DNA of 64,000 nt from positions 806,001 to 870,000 of the forward strand of contig JBCAQO010000007.1 in NCBI GenBank assembly GCA_039111635.1. Direction: 5' to 3'. How positions within the stretch are numbered: position 1 is the first letter of the stretch; the number at the start of each line of letters is the position of its first letter. This stretch comes from Heterobasidion occidentale (lineage: Eukaryota > Basidiomycota > Agaricomycetes > Russulales > Bondarzewiaceae). Below the pieces are notes generated by a model, which worked only from the letters and a program-made list of their open reading frames with translations, did no database searches and was not told the DNA's origin. Of the stretch, positions 45,650 through 56,916 are shown piece after piece. The position numbers were made by a program, and so were the translations under genes.

Positions 45650-48602
45650 AGTATGTGGGCACGTACCTTTTCCGCAATTGCATAGATCGTGGACTGGAGA
45701 TGGGCTCCAAGGTGGAGAGGGCGATGCTCGCGTCGACGACTCTCACATTAGTAGTGCCGTACACCTTGAGATTCGAGTCCACGACGCCTGTGGTGTGTAC
45801 GTTATGTTCAATTGATGGTGCTTGATGAATTTGCACATGAGACATGACAGTCACTGACCTCCAAGCTCGCGAGCGGCCATAGCTGCTGTACCTGCGTTTC
45901 CGAGTATATGAAGTCCATCAATCAAGGAGAATATGGGGGCGTAACTCACCTGCGGGATGCCAACCGCTCTGTGAAGCATGCGGAATCGAAGCGTCAGTGA
46001 TAGAACCGTATCAGGTCGTCAAGAAACATACCCCCACGGCCTGTCTGATCCAGCTACAATACACACCACGAATAACGGTCGTCATTAGTGAAAGAAGCAA
46101 AACAGCGATAAGAATACTGACCTAGTCAAGTCTTCGTCGCTCGTTCCAGATGGCGTGATCCCACCATCAACGAAGAGATCAGAGAAGGGCGGGATAGTAG
46201 CTAATGAGCGTGCGTATTTGACTCCGGCAAGCATCGCCGCGATATCTGGTACAGAGTAGTGAGAAGTTGTGCGGGAGATTCATAAACGACGGCTACCAAC
46301 CGTAATCTTTGCTAAGGTAATTCGGAGAGTTGACGGGAATGGCGAGAGGGTTAGTCGTGTTGATATGCTGCACCAAGATAGATCTATTGAACACCTATGT
46401 GTAGGTTGAAAATCGCATGAGAACCCACCACAGTGCCTCGACTCAGAGGGTGCTATATCAAACAAAGATTGTTAGCCAGAGCAGCTGGACACCGAGATCG
46501 GAAAAAGGTACGAACCATGATCCCAACAAAGATAGAGACGTAACTCGTGTTGGCAGCAGGCGAAACGCGGCCCTTGTTGAACAAAAGAAACTCGAGCTGA
46601 GGAACGTTGGCGTGTTCGATCCACTGGCGCTGGATTCCATATTGCACGCCTTGCAACTGCGTCTTCGCGCCCGCAGTAGAGGCATCAAATGCCCGCAAGA
46701 GAGCGTCGCCGTTGTTCTGCCGAAGCGCATCGAAAGTGAAGAATGTGATGATCGAGTCGCTGGCCGTGAGGATGCCTGTCCTGTTCGCAGCGCTGGAAGC
46801 ACCAATCGTCAGGCCAACATGTTATATGTGTCGAGGATTGACACATGCGTACTATTCAGCGGCAGCCTCCGCAGCAAAAGTAGAGTTGACTCGAAGCACG
46901 TCTACAAGGGGAAGCGTAAGGAAAAATAGCCAGCATGAATGTGAATATACTGAACTGACCGAGAGTTTGGACACCCGGCTTCACTTGAAATTGAAGGGGA
47001 GTGTACAAATGATCCTAGAATATAGTCAGTAAAAGGCTCATGATGTTCGAATAAAATGATATACCTGTAGGTTCTCGCCAACCCCAGGAAGGTCAACGAC
47101 GGTCGAGATGTTCAACGATTTCAAGAGAGTCGCATTTCCGATACCTATCCATACTTTCAATACCGTTTCAAGAAATGGGTGCAGAGAGTACTGATCTCAC
47201 CGGATAATTCCAAGAGTTGAGGCGTTTGGTATGCACCCGCCGCCAAGATGACTTCCTTGGCTACATTTGCAGTGTAGGTAGTTGAACCGGAGACGAATTC
47301 AACGCCTGTAGCCGTAACGTTCGCGCCTTTCTTGGATAAAATGATGCGCGTCGCCTACCATGAACGTGAATGATATCAGATTGCGTGAGGTGAACAAATC
47401 AGACTCAACATACCTGCGCACCCGTGAGCACATGCAGGTTGCTCCGGGAGGACGCTGGGCAGTAGTAGGCAGGTGCTGAATATGATCGAGTACCTGTGTA
47501 TCGGTTGATACTGAGCCGTGAATTGTGAACGCCCTCAGTATCACCATTGTCCTTCATACAACGACGGACGCCAGTCAGATATAGACGCAACTCAAGTCAA
47601 ACAATAGCGCACCGGGTTGGGATTGGACTTGATACCCAAGCTGTTGACAGTCTTGATGTATGGCTGAGCGGGGTCTGCATAGTATTCGTTGAAAGAAACC
47701 TGTTGATTGAAACGAGAGCGTTACTCTCTATCACATAGATTCCAGATTACTGGACTGACCTGAATGGGACCTCCGACTCCTTCATAGGTAGTGTTGTATG
47801 TGCTCAAAGACGCCGATGCGGCGGAGAGACCAGGAATGGGATTCGTCTGATTAGGAAACACGTTGAACGACTTCTTCATGTATGGGACGAGTTTGTCCCA
47901 GTTCCAGCCAGGTTGGAACGAATCCCATGCATCATATTCCGGTTTGGAGGCTGGGCACCAGATCATAAAGTTCAGGCCAGTTGTTCCGCCGATCATCTTA
48001 CCTCTGCGGATGTAAATGAGTGTTGGACTGTCTGCGGATGCGTGATCATGCACACCTGGGCGTGGAAAGTGATCGGTTGTTTGCTGCAGGTTGAGGTACA
48101 GTTTGGAAACCCCAGTCGTAAGAGACATTCCCTAAAGCGGCACCATCCCTCCCTGCAACCCGCCTCTCAGCGCTCATGTATCGTCGAAGGAAATAACGGG
48201 GCGCACCTGGAATATCAATCAAGGGGTGGTCGAGGTTGAGGGAACCCGCCTCGATGACGCCAATCTGCACACCAGAGGTCTCTGACAGCCTATAACGTCG
48301 ACCATGATTGTGAGCGCTTTGTCGAGGGAAGAGAAGACCTTCTTGCGAACCTCGCGGCCAGAGCCATTCCCCCGTTCCCGCCACCTGTGTCATTGCCAAC
48401 ATCAACGAACACGTCTCAGATGAAGACGCTTTACGCATGTCGCATACTCACCAACAACAAGATAGTCGAGGGCTGTCTTCACGAACGTTGCAGCATCCGT
48501 GGAGGTAGATTGGCAGGCAAGCGCATCGACCGCCTCGATCCTTGCGACTGCCGCCACCAACGCAAAAATCGAAAGAGAACGAAGAGCAGCAAGGCCAGGC
48601 AT
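45650..48602 (-). CDS. Secreted GMC-type FAD oxidoreductase
   Basis: The start MPGLAALRSLSIFALVAAVA at 48,602 is a signal peptide. DYLVVG, then after an intron GGNGGMALAARFA, gives the FAD-binding GxGxxG. GVIEAGSLNLDHPLIDIPGA and the GMC signature GKMIGGTTGLNFMIW (about 48,003-47,960) follow. Next comes YDAWDSFQPGWNWDKLVPYM. The C-terminal block NLKVYGTTNVRVVDASI lies at 45,775-45,725. Directly after it the frame slips (a G run at 45,719-45,721 on the plus strand looks one short), and the other frame reads PLHLGAHLQSTIYAIAEK with the active-site His. A splice donor GTACGT follows, then the gap. It is probably aryl-alcohol or glucose-oxidase-like, making H2O2 for lignocellulose decay; substrate not determinable. 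Confidence 0.85.
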
Positions 48603-51088
48603 GGGGAAAGAGGCGTTGCTGCTACGAAGAAAGGATACTGATGTCGCAGCAACACACCGAAGAGTTTATATCATGGTCGGTCGCCCGGCTCGAGGACCAG
48701 TATGAGATCGCGACTGTGCCCTCTGGGATCAATCAAACTGAAATATATTGATTGCACTGTTTCCGGCGCTGTCGGGCGTGTAACTGGTGCGTAGCTCTCG
48801 ACTCAAAGTGTTCGCAATATGATGGCTGTATTCCTTCGCTGATGCGTGTTCCCCTGAGCATGTTCAAACGTCAGTATGACGAACCGCCTCAGCGCTGTTC
48901 ACAGGAGAAAGCTGACCAGAGTAAAGAGACATAGCATACGGGATTGACGGACACTTCACCATATCGGAGGCACCGCGAGTTGCCTTGCCTCCTCATCGCC
49001 CTAGTTAAGAAAATTTGATATCCCACAACCTGAAAATAACGGCGGATAGTGTCGGGCTCCTGCATCTTAGGATGATGTCCCCAAATTTGTCATTGACGAA
49101 CAGGATAAGCTGCCAAGAGATAACAGTCGAAGACCTAGGGCATATGATTGTGAACGCTGAACGTTGGGGCAGCAGTTGGTCCTGGCAGCAGGCAAAGTTG
49201 TGCGAGATGTCGCCTGTGACGTGACGCTTTTGTTGGCAATGGAAGGGAGGCACCGGCCGGAGGCCACCGGAGGAATTACCAACTTCAATTCTCGAAGCTA
49301 TATCAGGCTATGTCGCGTAAAACGGTGTGCAGCCATTGTGCGGCCTTCACTGCAGGCTACACTCGGGTACCACCATATAAGTTTCACGATAGTTCAGCAC
49401 GCTTTCACTGACACATGTGTCGTCCATCCTTTCAACGAGGACAGGGCGATCGACACTTCTTACGGAACCTAAATTTAGGCGGTGCTACGCACAGAATTTT
49501 GAAAATACCGACGCAAATTCGGAGTGCTAAGTATGCTCAAGATAGAAGGAAAGAGCACACAGTGCCGCACCTACGTCATGGCGAGACAGAGATGTGAAGG
49601 GTGATATAATGATAGTTCGCCGAAATGGTAGGACGTGCCGAATTTTTATATAACCCAATCTTCGTATATTCTCCCTCGATAAAGCCTCGGACCTACAATC
49701 GAAGGCACGACAGATTTTGATCTGTACTCATATTGTAGGACTATTTATGGCCCTCGTTCATTGATCTTGATACTTTGGAATGCAGGAACACATCAGACCC
49801 TCTCAGATATCTGTCAAAGCACCTCATCGGAAGTAAAATGAGTGACAGATAGGAACCTTGAAGCGACTCTATGGCTATGGCCACGATGGACCAACAGTCT
49901 TTTCACATCACGAATACACAAATAGCTCATCCGCGGGTATCTGGCGCTCATTGTTGACGCATCGAGACAGCATGCAGGTGAGTGGATTTCGCAGTTTCAA
50001 TTTGACTCTGTGTGGCGTCGATGACCAGACAGCTTGCGACACCTACCGTTTTGAAACCAACAGGCCGACCATGCTTTGTTCCAGCTTTTTGACTGTCCCG
50101 ACCTTGAAGTTCATAGCCTCGACCATAATTCGATGGGTCATCCTAAGTCATTACTCGCGTGAGTCCGCTTCGTTTCGACATAATGTCGCGAACAGAGACC
50201 CCTGCCAGGGCCCTGAAATCACTTTCAAACCGTTGTCAGTACGAAACGGCGAAATCTTCTGCTCACCTAGTCTCTCCGTGCCCACCATAATAACCTAACA
50301 GAGACAAGGTCCCCCATCTGTGCACAACGGATGCGAGGCCCGTGTGCCGCGCTGTCTTCTCACCATGCCGCAGTCTAACCCCATCCTCCTCCCGTCGTAC
50401 ATCCGCACCATGGAAAATTCGATGATGGCAGTGTTGGTAAATCGTTCAGTCATGTCGTGCAAAAAAATAAAATAAAGATTGAATCATACTCTATCGCGAG
50501 ATCTCCCCGTAGGGGGTGGGTGGCTGAACAGGCCTAAAATCAGACTGTGGAGGCGGGCGACGAACTTGGTGAAAGGGCGTGCACCATCGACCCTATTCAT
50601 TTGTGTTGAGGAAACGTCACTTTTTGTGTCGTGACCAAACCCGTTATCAACCACGATGAAAAGACCTGCCACGCGCCTTTTGTACAGTTACATTCCTCTC
50701 CTCGTCCCGTTCGATTCTTCCTTCAGACTATTAACTATATATTGCAAAAACCGCCTGCAAAAAGGAAAGCTATTGATATTCTGGCTGCGCCTAAACGATG
50801 AATATAAAACATTGAGCGATCACTCGTTCTATCCGAGCCCGAACAGTCCATCGACGTACCAAGTATACCAATTTGGTCTGACCAAGTCGAAATCGATATG
50901 CGAGCCCAAGTACCCTTTCCTCCAGTCCTGTCTCCTCCAGTGTTCGATCCTTTCGACCACTTCTTTCATTGACACTCTTTCGAGTTTCGACGAATTTATT
51001 TCCCTTTCCTTCCATCCTTTCTTTCGTTCATTCTATCTCCCCTTCTCGCACTCCCTACCCCCAACATCCCTACCATTTTTACATCACC
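48603..51088. other. 2.4 kb without a recognised gene; promoter of the family-A paralog at the right end
   Basis: Frames here are short and show no motif I can name. A minus-strand stretch at 49,288-49,005 looks somewhat protein-like but is unassigned. From about 50,880 to 51,088 the sequence is pyrimidine-rich (TCCTTTCGACCACTTCTTTC) and resembles the family-A promoters. Confidence 0.4.
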
Positions 51089-52935
51089 ATGGCTCCCAAT
51101 TTCAGAAACTTTCGACGCTCCACATCCGGCGGCACACCAAAGAGCGAGGGCACAGGCCAGCCTCAAGCCACTGGCAAGAGCAAAGACAAACTGCCCGACA
51201 TGCCAGGGCTCTCTCGGGGTAAGTCTTCACACTGCCCTCCGCTTCGATGTTCGCGCTGACCATCGCCCTCCAGTGTGGCTCCCTCCTCAGCTCCCCAACC
51301 ACGTCGACTTCCGCTCTACATCATGGGTCAGCGGCAACGAACAAGACAAGATCGGACCCCAGACCAAGTACCTCATGAAAGCCTACGGCTTCACGCTCGA
51401 CGGTCAGCCCGCGGTCACCCCCGAGAAACGCAGAACTCGATTCCAGGAGCGGCGCGAATTCGCAGCCCGCATTGCCGAGCACCGCATGGCCGAGCTCCCG
51501 ACGTTGGAGTTCCCTCAGGAAGAGTCCACCGAAGAATCCAAGCGCGCCCTGAAGCTCAAGGGACTTACGCCTAGTACATCCGAGCCTGAGACACTTCAGC
51601 CCGCAGACGATTCTTATTGCGCCCTAGCCGACGTACTGCAAGATATGGAACTCAATGCCGATGACAGCACTGAAGACTCTCAGAACGTAGAGGAGGAGAA
51701 TGCAGCGCTCGATCCGATGGCAGAGATGAGGCAGGACCTGGAGGAGCTGATTGGAGACGACGTCGACATGGACGACGAGAAGTACCACGCCCGCGCGTCG
51801 TCGATGGATCTGATGCCGATGACCGTGCACTATGAGATCGAAGAAGATGACGATTGTTCTGCTGTTGTCCCCGTCGTTCGTCAGGCTGCTCCCATCATCT
51901 CCAAGTCTACGCCAGCTGCCAAGCCCCAACCTAAAGAGAAGCGAGAGCTCGAGTCGATTCCGCGCAAGATCCATAATCTATCGCACAAGACGAGGGCATG
52001 GCCTGCACGCTATTTCAAGACAGACCTCGATGATGTGGCAGAGGAGGACGAAGACGAGGACGATGATGCGGGTGTAGTGCAGAACGTGATGGAGGAAGAG
52101 TACGTCACTGAGGAGGAAGACTATACCACAGAGGAGGAAGACTACATCACCGAGGAGGAAGAATTCGTCACCTCGGAGGAAGACTACAGCTCGGAGGAGG
52201 ATGACGACTGGTCGGACGACGACGACGATTCAGTGGAGTACGGAGAGATGACAGTGGAAGAGATGATCGCTGAGACGTTGGAGGACAAGGTAGGACATGA
52301 TTCGATCAGCATTATTCCGACCCAACGTCCTGACCCTTCATCCCCCTCAGCCATCTCGAGCGCACCGCCGCTGCATCAGCGTCCCGTACAAGACGCAGAT
52401 GTACCCCTCTCGCAACTTCAAGCAGAACCTCGATGACGTGGTGGAGGAAGATGCCGAAGAGGTCGCGGTCGAAGAAGCCAAGGGCGACCCGTGGGTCATC
52501 GTCGACGAGCCTCAACCCGTTTGCTCCCCCAAGTCTTCCGACGTGAGGCAGGAGACAACAAACTTGGTAGTCAGAGACGCAAAGACGGGGACTACATCGT
52601 GGTCGTCGATCCCGCGAGTTGCTACCAATGAGCTCAAGGCGAGGAGGATATCCGGGGGAGCGATTGCAAGACAGATGTTTAGCAAGGCCAAAGCGCAGAT
52701 GACGAAGGCAAAGACAGTCCCAACGCTTTCAACTACCGCTCCAAAGTGCTCTATGATCCCCAGGCTCAAGGCTCTTGCCAAATTCCAGCCTACCGCCCCG
52801 AAATCCACACCCCATGCTCAAGCCACAGCGGGAAAGAAGGCTCCAAACGACTTCCGAGGCCCGACAACCCAGCGCTTCGTCACGAAAGCATCATCATCGG
52901 CATCTCCTGCAAAGAAGCAGCCCTGGCGGTTCTGA
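51089..52935 (+). CDS. Divergent family-A paralog (576 aa, three exons)
   Basis: Exons are 51,089-51,218, 51,274-52,289 and 52,351-52,935; introns are GTAAGT..CCAG and GTAGGA..TCAG. Phases agree and the total is 1,731 nt. It shares with the three close copies a similar length, a short first exon, an acidic centre, WVIVD (52,492-52,506) where they have WVLVD/WILVD, and GGAIARQMFSKAKAQMTKAK matching RGAAKARQMLTKAKSET. Its own features are a seven-residue acidic repeat (EEDYTTEEEDYITEEEEF, about 52,100-52,200) and an internally duplicated motif (KTRAWPARYFKTDLDDVAEE and KTQMYPSRNFKQNLDDVVEE). KRRTRF stands where the others have KSVRF. Probably disordered; function unknown. Confidence 0.75.
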
Positions 52936-53039
52936 AATCCATCGTCTCAGTTTCTCAGCGGATGAGGGGAAGGGGTGATCGTGCAAGTTGTTTAACCATT
53001 TTCCTCCTCAGTTCCACAGGTCGTCATCGTTTCAGTTCC

Positions 53040-53392
53040 ACGGTGAGGTCAAGTCTCTTCAGAATCGCATTTTTCGGTGGCAGTACCTTCGGCCAGGGAG
53101 GGACCTGTTGTTGAGAGATTCGGCGGCGGAGGACGCGGCTTCGGCTGTCTGTCCAGGTAAGTCCACGAACAAGATTACGAGCCAGGTAAGAATGGTATCC
53201 TTCTTTTCGGTCCTCGTCAGGTTTCGTTGTCGCAACACAGGTATGGTTGCAGCTGTTCTTGGTGCGGGATTCTTTGGATCGGCGTTGTGTTTCTTGATAC
53301 TTTCTTTTTTGGGAGCAGTGCCTTCGGCCAGGAGGGACCTGTTGTTGGGAAATTGGGTAGCGGGGAGCGCGGCTTCGGTTGTGTGTCTTGGT
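53040..53392 (+). repeat. Two tandem copies of the family-A downstream element
   Basis: GGTGGCAGTACCTTCGGCCA with GGGACCTGTTGTTG occurs at 53,073-53,116, and GCAGTGCCTTCGGCCAGGAG with GGACCTGTTGTTGGGA at 53,316-53,351. Each ends in GCGGCTTCGG and then a donor-like G|GTAAG (53,157 and 53,390). Conservation of this element beside a gene whose coding region has strongly diverged argues for function. Confidence 0.65.
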
Positions 53393-53560
53393 AAGGGCAC
53401 TTGCATTTTTCGTTCTTAGCATTCCGGCGGGCCGGAACGACCGCGAAGGACAGGGATGAAGTGTGGGCGGACGGATGGGGAGACGGGGTGGATGCAGGTA
53501 CAGTTGCACGAAGACGTAGGGCGGGCGAGAGAAAGTCTGGGGCGACCTTGGTGTCGGGTG

Positions 53561-53990
53561 TGGGCTGGCCAGAGTTCGCATCTGCGCGAGGGGAGCCCAG
53601 CATGCCGTCGAGGTCACGATCGTGAGTCTTTCTGCTGTCGGAGCATTTCATCGCTTTCCTGATCAGCCACATCAGAAGACAAAGACAGATGTATACGTAC
53701 GGGGAAGGACAATGAAGCGCAGGAGCGGTTGGAACAACGTGCGTGTACGGTGTGGGCTGGCCAGAGCTTGCATCTGCGCGTGGGGAGTTCGGCGTTCGGG
53801 CGTCTTCGGCCTTTCCTCCACGGTCTGTGTGACCTTGATAGTGAGTCCATCTGTCGATGCGTTTCACTGCTTTTCTGACGTGCATAGGTCTATATGTATG
53901 AGGAGGACGGTGAACAGGGCGGTAGGGCGTTTGGGCGACCTGTGTTTCGGATGTGGCTGGCCAGAGCTTGCATCCGGGCGGGGGGAGTTT
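53561..53990. repeat. Degenerate ~190-200-bp tandem repeat, three units
   Basis: TGGGCTGGCCAGAG..GCATCTGCGCG starts units at 53,561, 53,753 and (as TGGCTGGCC) about 53,953. Each unit also has GTGAGTC followed by TTTCA(C/T)(T/C)GC. It sits where the close copies have no such array. Confidence 0.6.
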
Positions 53991-54109
53991 TGGCGGTCTA
54001 AAGTCGGCTGGTGACGGGACAAGACGGGGCGAGCGGGGTAAAGGTCAACCTCTTCTTTTCTACTACCCGCACTGGACCGCCGGCTGACCGAGACGCACAT
54101 GCATATAGA

Positions 54110-55190
54110 ATATGCTGCTGCGAGCTGCTGCGTGCTAGAGGAACGGGACCAGGCGAGGTGTTTCGCGAGCATCGCGTCTGCGTTCTTTCTTCCGAACATG
54201 TCAGGAATCGAAGTGGGTGCCGAGGGCTGAAAAGGGTGCGGGCGAGGTGGGCGTTCAGCGCTAGAAGCGGATACATGACAGACATATTGGATATGGACAG
54301 ACTTTCGATGTGGACAGACATTTACCTTGCGTCGTGTTGTTCTCGACCCTTCCGTTTCTCTCCAATTTCTTTCTTTCCTTCTTTTTCTCTTTTATCTGCT
54401 TCTCCTGTGTTCGATCTCTTTCTTCGTTTGTATCATGACTCGGCGTTTGAGCGATGCAGAACAGCATATTTCATTTGATGCTGTGAGGTTTCTATGAACG
54501 GCCAAGCACGGCAAGGTCAAATTCTCAACAGTGAACACGGGAAAAGCATGCATACGTGGAACTCACCGGTGTGGGGCCTGAGGTGGTGTTCCCTATTTCC
54601 CATACAGGCGCGGCGGTCGTTGGGAAAGGGGCTATCGGGGAAAGAAAAGGAAGAAGTAGACGCTATCGAGTGAGGGGAGAGAAGATAATGAGTCGGTGGG
54701 AACCCAGAGGACGCGAATGGGTGCTCGATAATCTGACGTCGTGCCCACAACGGGCCCTCAGGACAGCCTTCATCTACCGGCGAAGGTGAATCCGTCAGTA
54801 ACGGCGGATCGCCGTCAGATGCTCGAGATACCCGAGCATCGTACAATCAGCCTCTTCCATCGTGCATTGTCCGTCACAACATGGAACGCTGGCTGGCCAT
54901 GACGCGTGTGCAAATAGTGAATGGTGCCGTGAGCGCTGAATACTAGAAAGCAAGGACAAGAGCGGTGATATGCCTGAACACGTATATTGGATGATGGCTT
55001 GTGGACGCAAATCTGCACACGCACTTGGATAAAGACAGACATTTGACTTGTGATTGCTCTCAGATTGCTCTTGTCTTCTTTCTTTTTCCTTACGCGCTTC
55101 TTCTCTTTGCAGTTGTACCATGGGACTGCGTCTATAAACCTGGAAAAACGCATCTCAATTCGGGATGTTGGGCGTTCCGAATTTTTCGAT
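54110..55190. repeat. Two decayed family-A unit ends
   Basis: TGCGTTCTTTCTTCCGAACA (54,179) and ATGTGGACAGACATT (54,308) are remnants of the minisatellite and of the distal repeat. A second end lies at 54,990-55,190 (AAAGACAGACATTTGAC, then AATTCGGGATGTTGGGCG). No gene is recognised between them or in 55,191-55,840. Confidence 0.6.
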
Positions 55191-56309
55191 GGTCGAGTAC
55201 ACAGAACACCCGATCAGAACTAGATTTGTACATGCCTGCTGCTCACGGGCGAGGAGATTTTGTATATGGAGCAATGGAGCACATCCCGTCTGTATGACTA
55301 GAGAAGTGCTGCATAGGGTGGGTGCCCGCGAAGAGCGTTGTACAGTGTCGTTCAAGAGGTGCAGTTGATGATGGAGGGAGCCAAGAGCCGCGAGAAATTG
55401 AGCCGGCCCTGTGGCGGCCCGCTCTGCCTTTGCGATTTTGTGACTTGTCCATTCAGTCAACAGTCAACACCACTGTCGTCGATGTGCAGCACCTACCACC
55501 CACTTTTCGACTCAACCTTTTATCCAAACACGTCATGCACCCAACGGTGCTGGAATATCTCTGTCTTGTCCGTGATACTGGGATCACCAAGTCGTAAATA
55601 CACTTCAGAACCCAGATCTCCCACTCCGCTGCCGCCCACCGTCTCGTCGTGACAGGTTGCCGAGCCCGACGTTCTAGGCAGGCTGTTCTTGTGACGGCAG
55701 CATGGCTGAACTTGTGCGTAGAGATGCGATTAGTTACCGCTCTGCCGTCGTGCACATCATGTGTCGCTGAGCACACCTGCATGGGTTTGGACTTGGACTT
55801 TTTGCTGGTACCAGGACGATCAATGACCTACGCGTCCTAGCTTGTGTTTCAAACTCCGCATATTCTCCCCTGACACTCCCCTGACCCTCGCGTCTGCCCT
55901 CGTGGCTACTTCACTCCGTGAGCTTGTGCGATCTTGCGATGTGGTCAGTGCAGCAGAGACCATCTTGTCTCCGAGGAAACGCAGAACAAGGCAGAATAAT
56001 ATAAAACAATACACAGCATTCTCAATATCCTCCATGAATAGTACAGCCGGTCGCACTGGCAGAACATGATAACGGTCCACAGACCAATCCTCAGTTCACT
56101 AGCTTTCCCCCTGACCGTCTCATTGACGAGACATCACAGCGTTATTCCCGCCCTTTATGTCTCTCTTGCAACCACACTCGTGCTCGGGTCGAGTTCGCTG
56201 AACAATCTGACTTGTTCCAATAATTGCGCCCTAGTTAGATACATTTCGAAGATGCGTAGTTGGTTAAGAAGGTGCTTGGTTGGGAACAGAAGAAGAGCAA
56301 TCGAAGAAG

Positions 56310-56400
56310 GAAAGACGAGGAATCGAGACGTAAAGACGACTAGTCAACTTGAAAAGACGGTTAGTCAAGTTAGAAAGACGATTAGTCGAGTCACAAATAT
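56310..56400 (+). promoter_or_regulatory. Cluster of TAGTCAA/TTAGTC motifs upstream of family-A copy 3
   Basis: Three to four units: GACTAGTCAACTTG, GGTTAGTCAAGTTAG and GATTAGTCGAG, each joined by AAAGACG, period about 20 bases. Same arrangement as 19,860-19,990. Confidence 0.45.
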
Positions 56401-56916
56401 GCCTACCGATGAGTCCCTTTGAGGGCACCGCCGACTCAGCGTGTAACGGTGGCGCAGATGAATTGACGGAGTGACAATATTTTATTAGGCGTTACGACAA
56501 GAATAGCCTCGCGGCTGTGGTAGAAGGACATGAGATCCAATACAATCAAACGAAAGAGACATTACATGTCGGCGGGATGACAATGACCACAAGCCGATGC
56601 TGAGACACCGTCCAAGCCGAGACAACCGACGACCGACGGCCATCCTGAAGCGACCAGGCTGGCATAAGCAAGTCGAAATCAATATACAGACCTATAGTCC
56701 TGCCCCCGTCCGCTCTCTCTCGACAAGTGATCTTTCCTTTCGACCACTTCCATCCCTTGACTTTCAACCCACTTTCCTATCAATACCTCCCATAAACTTC
56801 TTCACACCCATAACATACCCACATACCTTTCTACTATCTTCTCTTACCATCGTCTTCCATCACCCTCGACCATCTCCCATCACTCCGCACTTCACCTCCC
56901 ATCACTATCCATCATC

